Shown here one piece after another: positions 7,815 to 13,530 of a DNA stretch of 16,436 nt. Position 1 is the stretch's first letter. Each line of letters starts with the position of its first letter. Made by a program: the position numbers and the translations under genes. The DNA comes from Podochytrium sp. JEL0797 (Eukaryota > Chytridiomycota > Chytridiomycetes > Chytridiales > Chytriomycetaceae): the NCBI GenBank assembly GCA_027596195.1, contig JADGJG010000568.1:1-16436 (forward strand), given 5' to 3'. The notes under the pieces were generated by a model. The model had not been told where the DNA came from and did no database searches. It worked only from the letters and a program-made list of their open reading frames with translations.

Positions 7815-9896
7815 TCAAATTTTTGCTCGTCCCGCCAACTTCCTCTTAACACCTTCCGCAACTCCATACCCAACCGCCATCGTCGTCACCATCGGATTCA
7901 CCCCACTACTTCCCGGAAACACACTCGCATCCGCCACGTACAACCCTTTCACCTCCCACGTCTGCCCTTCCCCATCCACAACCCCACCCCCCGCAGTACT
8001 CGACATGCGACACGTTCCCATTTGATGAGCGGATCCGAGTTTCACTTGGGTCCCCACAATGCCAGTTGCACGAATCTGCGCAACATACGCTGCGAGTTTC
8101 GCGGAAGCAACTGTATCCCCCTTCATCTCCTCTTCCGAAAACGTCAACGGCTTCACACCCGGCACACCACACTCCACCTCCCTCGCCCCAGCCGCAACCA
8201 AAATCCTCACACTCGCGACAACCCCTTCCTCCAAAGACGCTTTATCAAACTTTCCCACCGCGAAATCAACGCGCGTGAGACCGTTGTTGTCCTCATACAC
8301 ACGTGCCGTGGAGTCGCGATCGCGTGTGAGAACGAGGAGGGTCGCGCGGTGTCGGTATTGGAGGAGTGTGCGTTTGAAGGCGACGGGGGAGTGGAAGGGG
8401 GTGAGGGTTGCGAAGAGGCCGGGGTGGCTGTTTGTTGTATTTTGTTGAGAAGGGAATGCGGACAAAAAAGAAGGAGATACACATACACTGCTGGGACTTC
8501 AATCCTCGCTCCATATCCACTCCCCTCGCGATCCGCCACAACCCCCGAAATCGCCGTCATGATGCTTCCGTCAAAACAATCCACGACCCGATCCGGGAAA
8601 TACCCTTGCACAAACGCACATGGATGCAGCTTCAAATTCTGCCCCAGATGTCTACTATGCAATCCACTTCGCGCCAAAAGAAGGGGCGACTGGATACTTC
8701 CGCAAGATGAGATGACGGTTTTGGCGCAGATCGTCAGACGCGTGGAGGTGGTTGTGATTTCGGCTTCGACTCCTGTAACGTGTCCATTCGAGTGGGTGAT
8801 GCGGGTTGCGCGGCAGTTTTGGATGAATTGGGCGCCAGAGTCGGAGGCGTCTTTGAGCCAAGTGATGTGAGATCCTTGTTTCTCAGCGTACGGACATCCC
8901 ATGCTGCAAAATCCACATTGATGAGCATGCGGGCCTTTGTTTTGGGGAAGAGTCGCGCTGGGATACCCAAGCCGTTGACATCCTTCGAGGAGAATCCGGT
9001 TCGGGCCATTGTGAATGACATTCTGATCCGTGACTCCGATCCGCCCACAAACCGCATCCAACGCATCCGAAAACTCGTTGGATTCAAAATACGGAAGATG
9101 ATGCTTCTCGCTCCATTCCCTCCGCACTTCATGCGGGGTGCGCAGTGAACACCCCCAGTTGATGGCTGTGCCACCTCCGAATCCAGAGCCTCCGAGGATT
9201 GAGATGGAACCGTCGTCGGATTGCAAGAGTCCGTTCATTTCGAGTGTGTTGAACATGGATTCGATTTCGGAATGGGTTTGGGCGGCGAAGGGGCGGTGTT
9301 GGCCCTTTTCGAGGACGAGGACTTTGTGGCCGGCTTGAGCGAGTTTGGCGGCTGTTTTGTTTGGGTGGAAATATGTGAGAGATCGTGAGTATTCGATAGC
9401 GAGCGAATAGATCGTAATTCTTGCTCGCTTTTGATCGTCACGTTTTCGATCGTCGCCCTCCGCTATTTCAAAGAATACAAAAATCTCACCAGCGACTCCG
9501 CCGCCCGCACCGCTCCCAATCACAACCACATCCACTTCCATCGTGACAGATTTAAAAGCAGATCCAGGAGTAGACACCGCACGCGATTCGATGCTTTCAA
9601 GCAGAGGACCACATCAGTTCGAATTCTCCACGCAAATATACTTACTCCAAAAAAGTCGGCTGCCACACGTGAGAAAAATCCAGTGGAACAGGCTTCTCTT
9701 GAGGTTTCAAACCGGGGTATTGGATCGCGTCCCAGGTGGTGTTGTGAATGTGTTTGGACATGCCGTCAATCACGAGGGAGCGGCCAAAGACAGAGAGGGC
9801 GGCGACGGATTTGAGGTCTCTGAAGAGGGAGCGGAGGTCGTTGAGTGCGGAAGTGCTGAGAAGAACAGAAATGGATGAATAAATTTTTTTTGTCAT
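7815..9896 (-). CDS. FAD-dependent long-chain fatty-alcohol oxidase (GMC family), N-terminal region apparently missing
   Basis: Exons 9896-9646, 9593-9490, 9351-8487 and 8427-7815 join in frame into 1833 nt, 610 residues. Introns are 52, 138 and 59 nt. The enzyme oxidises long-chain alcohols to aldehydes using FAD and oxygen, usually on internal membranes or peroxisomes. Seen here are the FAD-binding VVVIGSGAGGGVAAAKLA (about 106-122), GGSGFGGGTAINWG, the family Cys motif CGFCSMGCPYAEKQGS, HQMGTCRMS (541-549) and the C-terminal VADASVFPGSSGVNPM with the catalytic-region Asn. The third intron is best removed at GTATGT (8486), giving IEVPAVHPGLFA. The first exon begins inside the family's N-terminal domain (DLRSLFRDLKSVAALSVF). 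Roughly 90-100 residues that normally precede it are not found upstream. The start at 9896 is the first in-frame ATG, and a TTCTCAG at 9858-9852 could instead be an acceptor for a lost upstream exon. It could be a 5'-truncated pseudogene. Confidence 0.8.
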
Positions 9897-9922
9897 ATAC
9901 ACAGCAAATTGTGGCAAATTGG

Positions 9923-9978
9923 CCCCCGGGGATCCCCGAGGAAATCCCAGGGAAAAATGAAATCCCCCGGGGATTTCC
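9923..9978. repeat. GC-rich direct and inverted repeat island
   Basis: CCCCCGGGGAT occurs at 9923-9933 and again at 9964-9974. A 17-bp palindrome AAATCCCC-C-GGGGATTT spans 9960-9976. GGAAATCCC (9940-9948) is inverted as GGGATTTCC (9970-9978). The island can fold into strong hairpins. Confidence 0.7.
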
Positions 9979-9986
9979 TTCGCTTG

Positions 9987-10006
9987 CACCGCTCGGCACC
10001 GCTCGG
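9987..10006. repeat. 10-bp tandem repeat, two copies
   Basis: CACCGCTCGG is repeated exactly at 9987-9996 and 9997-10006, followed by CA. Confidence 0.75.
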
Positions 10007-10140
10007 CATTGCTCTCTCTGCTATCCTGTTGCCGCCTTACACAATGTAAGCAAGTCCTGGCGCACATTGGGCGTGGTTGGGAGGCGTGTGCCGACCGGAA
10101 CTCTCTGCCGCCTGCCATTTGATGCGAGATCTCTGTGAAA

Positions 10141-10156
10141 CTGGCCAAGCGGCCAG
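10141..10156. repeat. Short perfect inverted repeat
   Basis: CTGGCC and GGCCAG are separated by AAGC, giving a 6-bp stem with a 4-base loop. Confidence 0.6.
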
Positions 10157-10278
10157 GCGCATTCTTCCTCCGGTGAGTTTTCGTAATGGTATGATCGCTG
10201 AGGGATGTTTCATTGTTGTGCGAGCTCAGGTCCCCCATTTGTTTCGTCAAACCAAGCTCGCAATGACCAACAACCGTC

Positions 10279-10284
10279 TTTATT
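10279..10284 (-). terminator. AATAAA overlapping the transposase stop codon
   Basis: On the minus strand GGAATAAAGA contains the TAA stop (10282-10280) inside an AATAAA hexamer. A poly(A) role is possible but unproven. Confidence 0.3.
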
Positions 10285-13200
10285 CCATCAACTCATCCAC
10301 GATATCGGTGATTACGAATGAATTCTCGCCACACTTCATCCTCTTCAGCCGCCTCACAAACGACTCCTCGGCATCAACAACGAAGACCTCATCCGTCATT
10401 TCCTCGCCATACTCCAACCATTGAACACTGCCCTCCATCCTCTTCTCGCATTTTGATTGCATGAGAGGGCGTCTGTATAGCATCTGGGAACACACCTGCC
10501 CACATTCCGGTGTCGCAGCAGCAAAGAACATCCCCAACTCAAAGTCCCCTGCCACACGAACCAAAATGGTGTCATCACGCTTGAGCTGCTGCCAGTTGAG
10601 CACACAATTTCCGGTGCTATGCGTGAACAGCGTCTCAGTGATCTCCTCGTCCGACTCACGGGAAATGAACGTCCCATTTGGTGGTGGAGACAGCGTCTTG
10701 TCGCTTCGGGGCAGCACGAATCTGCGATTGATTTTGGCACTTCAGATTGATTTCTAGCTTGATTGAATAAAGACTCACTTTTTGGGGCACGAATAGCCGG
10801 ACCCTTTTGCCTGATTCAACAACTCCAAGAACATCACAGCCACATGGCGACGAAAAACGCCAACTGACACGTTTCTGTTGTTGGTGTTGCCGTAGTAAGA
10901 TTTCAAGACCTTGATTAAGTGCTCGTTGACGAAGCACCAATGGTCACGGGCGGGTCCGTATCGGGCGAGGTTCTTGGGGACATGTTGAAAAAGGTGGTTG
11001 TTGAATTTGAAGTCCTTTGGGTGCGCAGATCCGTAGAAACGGAGGAATTCGGCCAAGAACCCATCCATGTCCTTGAACTGGCGCGCAGAGATGTCGTGAA
11101 GGCAGAGGATTCCAACAACGCGAATTCGAAAGCACCAGTATCGAAACTCGCGCCGTTGATCCGCCGTGGCCTTCTCAAATACACCCAGCCTCATGAGAAT
11201 CCAAGGACTGGCGAGGAAAAACTCCTTCAACCCAAACGCCTTCAAGCCTTTCAACGTGTTTGGGTCCTTGAACTCGTATTCGGCAGGAATGCGACTGAGC
11301 TTGCAGTACTCCTCAAAGAGGCGATTCATGCGCGGGAAGAGGTTGTCAAACTGAACTCCCTTGATGAGGATGAGGAAATGGGTCTGGAGGGCGCCAAGGA
11401 ATTCTTGGTGCATGATGTCGGGGACTTCGGATTCGGGAACGTTTTGGCCAGGCCAGGTACATGTGACTGGAATCTCCTCAATCCCCTGAGCCTTGGCAAC
11501 CGTCGCACTCACGCCAGACAGCTTTCCAGGGCCTCCATTCGCTTCCAGGAGCTGTTGGTGGTAGCTGGCTTGCCTGGCGGGTTGGAGTTTGGAAGGGTCT
11601 TGGGCTGCCAGTGGGAAATCGCGGTACTCAGTCATGCAGCCACCACATGCGAAGGTGTGGGTCACAGACACGTTGAGCCCAAGGATCCGCTTTCTGGCTG
11701 GTGTGTCCCCAGTGTATGCCCACACGAAGGCAAACACAAGGAAGCGAATCCCTTCAATCGTCATTTCCACCCCACGTGCGAACTCCTCCAACTCCGGAGT
11801 GTAGCATTCCAGCAGTGGGCCCATGCCGTTTTGTTTGACTCCGAGAGCTGAGGCGAGCATCATGGGAAGGACTCCCAACCCCTTGGTGGAACCGCGGATT
11901 GCCCTCGACGCCTGAGCAGGGGCCATGCAAAAGAGAGTCTGACCCTTGCTGGCTTTCACCTTGTCCATCCACGAGAAATCATCGCTGTATGCGCCAAGGT
12001 GGAGAACAATGACCTCTCTCCGGAGCTCGAGCGGGAGGCCTTCATTGCGTTTGAACGCCGGCTTCCAGAGATGGATGGTTCGTCGGAGAATGGAGAGAAA
12101 CTCAGCTCCATGCTCAACGCGGTCAACCCCATACGTTTCCGGGTATGTCTCGAGAGTCTTGATCCGCGCGTCCAAGACAGATTCCGTGTTGTCGACCGAT
12201 AGGAATGGAAGGACGTGGTCGCGCACAGACGTCTGGATGGACTCGCGAATGAAGGGAGACGCGAGCCACAGGAAACACGCGGAGTGGATGGTCAGAAATG
12301 GGGTTTTGTTGACTTTTCCGGCAACCTCGTGTTCGAGCGTTTTCACGTCCAGAACGGACGTCACGCTTTTCAGGATGCGCTTCTCCAGCGTCTGGAATGT
12401 AGACGGGGAACCGCAGTCTTGTGTCATCGTGATAGTTCGGTTCAAGTCCTTCAGCGGCATCGACAGTTTCGTCAAAGCCGCGTACTCGGCGTGCGTGACC
12501 TTGTACGTTGTGCAGTGGAAGTAAAGATCGAACTCGAACTTTGACTGTGGAGAGTTGTCTATTTTCGACTGCAGTTCCGACAACAAGGGCCACTCTGAGG
12601 TGAAACAAGGGAATGAGAAATTGACAGCAGGGAGGCCACCAGATACGCAAGTTGAATTTTACCTCGTCCAACCTGACATCCTCGAAGCACCATCTCCTCT
12701 TGTGCATCCCCCTCCTCTTCTTCTTCCTCCTCGTCTCCATCCTCCACGTCGTCCCTTTCCTCCACTTCTTCGTGATCTTCCTCATCCACTCGTGGTTCGT
12801 CATCGCTCCAGAATACGCTTTGAATGCCATAAGGCTGGCTTAATCCGGGCTCATCGCTCTCATCTCCCTGGCTGAATCCGCCGAGATCCCCTTCAATCCC
12901 ACCCATCTCGCCGAAACCGCCACGACCTGATTCCTCGCCCTCACTCACATCACCATGACCTCCTTCACTCTCCACCTCCTCCCTAAATCCGCCAAGACCC
13001 GATTCCTCTCCCTCACTCACAACACCATGACCCCCTTCAATCCCACCCATCTCGCCGAAACCGCCACGACCTGATTCCTCGCCCTCACTCACAACACCAT
13101 GACCCCCTTCAATCCCACCCATCTCGCCGAAACCGCCACGACCTGATTCCTCGCCCTCACTCACATCACCATGTCCTCCTTCACTTTCGAGTTTGGCAGC

Positions 13201-13452
13201 TTTAGAAGCTGGTTGGGTTGCAACAGGCACTGCAGCTCCACGTTTCGAAGGGCATGCCGTAACGTGGGCTTTGAGGTGATCCAATACGGTCTTGCGTGAT
13301 ACGACATGACCAGCAGCGTATTCAACGTGGCACAGAGCGATCGGACAGTGCCAACTTGGCAAGGTTGCCAATTCATGCTTCATGGTTTGCAAGTGAGCAA
13401 CCAACTTGGAAGGACTCGTCCAGTTTGTTGAGCAGAAGGGACACAATGGCAT
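10280..13452 (-). CDS. Tnp2/Plavaka-like (CACTA-type) transposase with N-terminal zinc-finger-like motifs
   Basis: Exons 13452-12663, 12594-10779 and 10721-10280 join into 3048 nt, 1015 residues. Introns are 68 nt (GTAAAA donor) and 57 nt (GTGAGT donor). The N-terminus has a C2H2-like motif, CPFC with H20 and H26, then a second Cys/His cluster (residues 36-67). Four 24-residue repeats (91-186) and a highly acidic tract (about 217-253) follow. The core from about 460 shows LGAYSDDF, then AYTGDTPARKRILG (about 556-569), a CGGC zinc-like pair, DIMHQEFLG (656-664) and, near 830, HWCFVNEHLIKVLKSYYGN. This order (YSDDF, GDTPA, D-x-x-H, late E-H-L) matches my memory of Tnp2/Plavaka transposases with an RNase H-like fold. 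The 147-residue C-terminus is unassigned. No frameshift or stop breaks the gene, so it may be intact or domesticated. Assignment is by motif recognition only. Confidence 0.72.
12895..13182 (-). repeat. In-frame 72-bp minisatellite, four units, inside the transposase gene
   Basis: Four 24-codon units (residues 91-114, 115-138, 139-162, 163-186) share EGGHG, VSEGEESG and GGF. Units 1, 2 and 4 are nearly identical. Unit 3 ends differently (REEVES instead of GEMGGI), and a degenerate fifth unit follows to about 12835. The repeat encodes a Gly/Glu/Ser-rich flexible linker. Confidence 0.88.
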
Positions 13453-13530
13453 GTTGGGTCGGTGAAAAACTTGAAGACAAAAAAATCCAAAAAATCATCG
13501 CCAAAAAACCCTCCCCCCCAACCCCGCTCC
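13453..13530. promoter_or_regulatory. 78-bp divergent promoter between the transposase-like gene and the modular gene
   Basis: The two start codons face away from each other across 78 bp rich in A runs and a C run (CTCCCCCCCA). No TATA box is evident. The arrangement implies shared control. Confidence 0.4.

Larger units (their letters stand above)
9897..10279. other. Non-coding junction between the shortened oxidase and the transposase-like gene
   Basis: 383 bp with no recognisable exon. On the minus strand a frame continuous with the oxidase stays open to 10250, but its residues do not look like an oxidase N-terminus and it lacks family motifs. The stretch is dense in GC-rich palindromes and short tandem repeats, listed separately. 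It is the natural place for a mobile-element end. Confidence 0.45.

Noticed and set aside
7596..8870. 424-codon open frame on the plus strand
   Set aside because: It lies opposite the alcohol oxidase, is rich in His/Arg/Pro/Thr from antisense codons, and shows no family motif. The minus-strand gene explains the sequence.
9897..10250. Extending the oxidase upstream through the open minus-strand frame
   Set aside because: It has no ATG giving a plausible family N-terminus, the residues do not resemble oxidases, and the stretch is full of palindromes and short repeats.
10919..11851. 310-codon open frame on the plus strand
   Set aside because: It is antisense to the transposase core, which carries recognisable motifs in the other strand.
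12835..13182. CRISPR-like array
   Set aside because: The regularly spaced repeats are contiguous 72-bp coding units with no spacers, inside an exon of a fungal-type gene.
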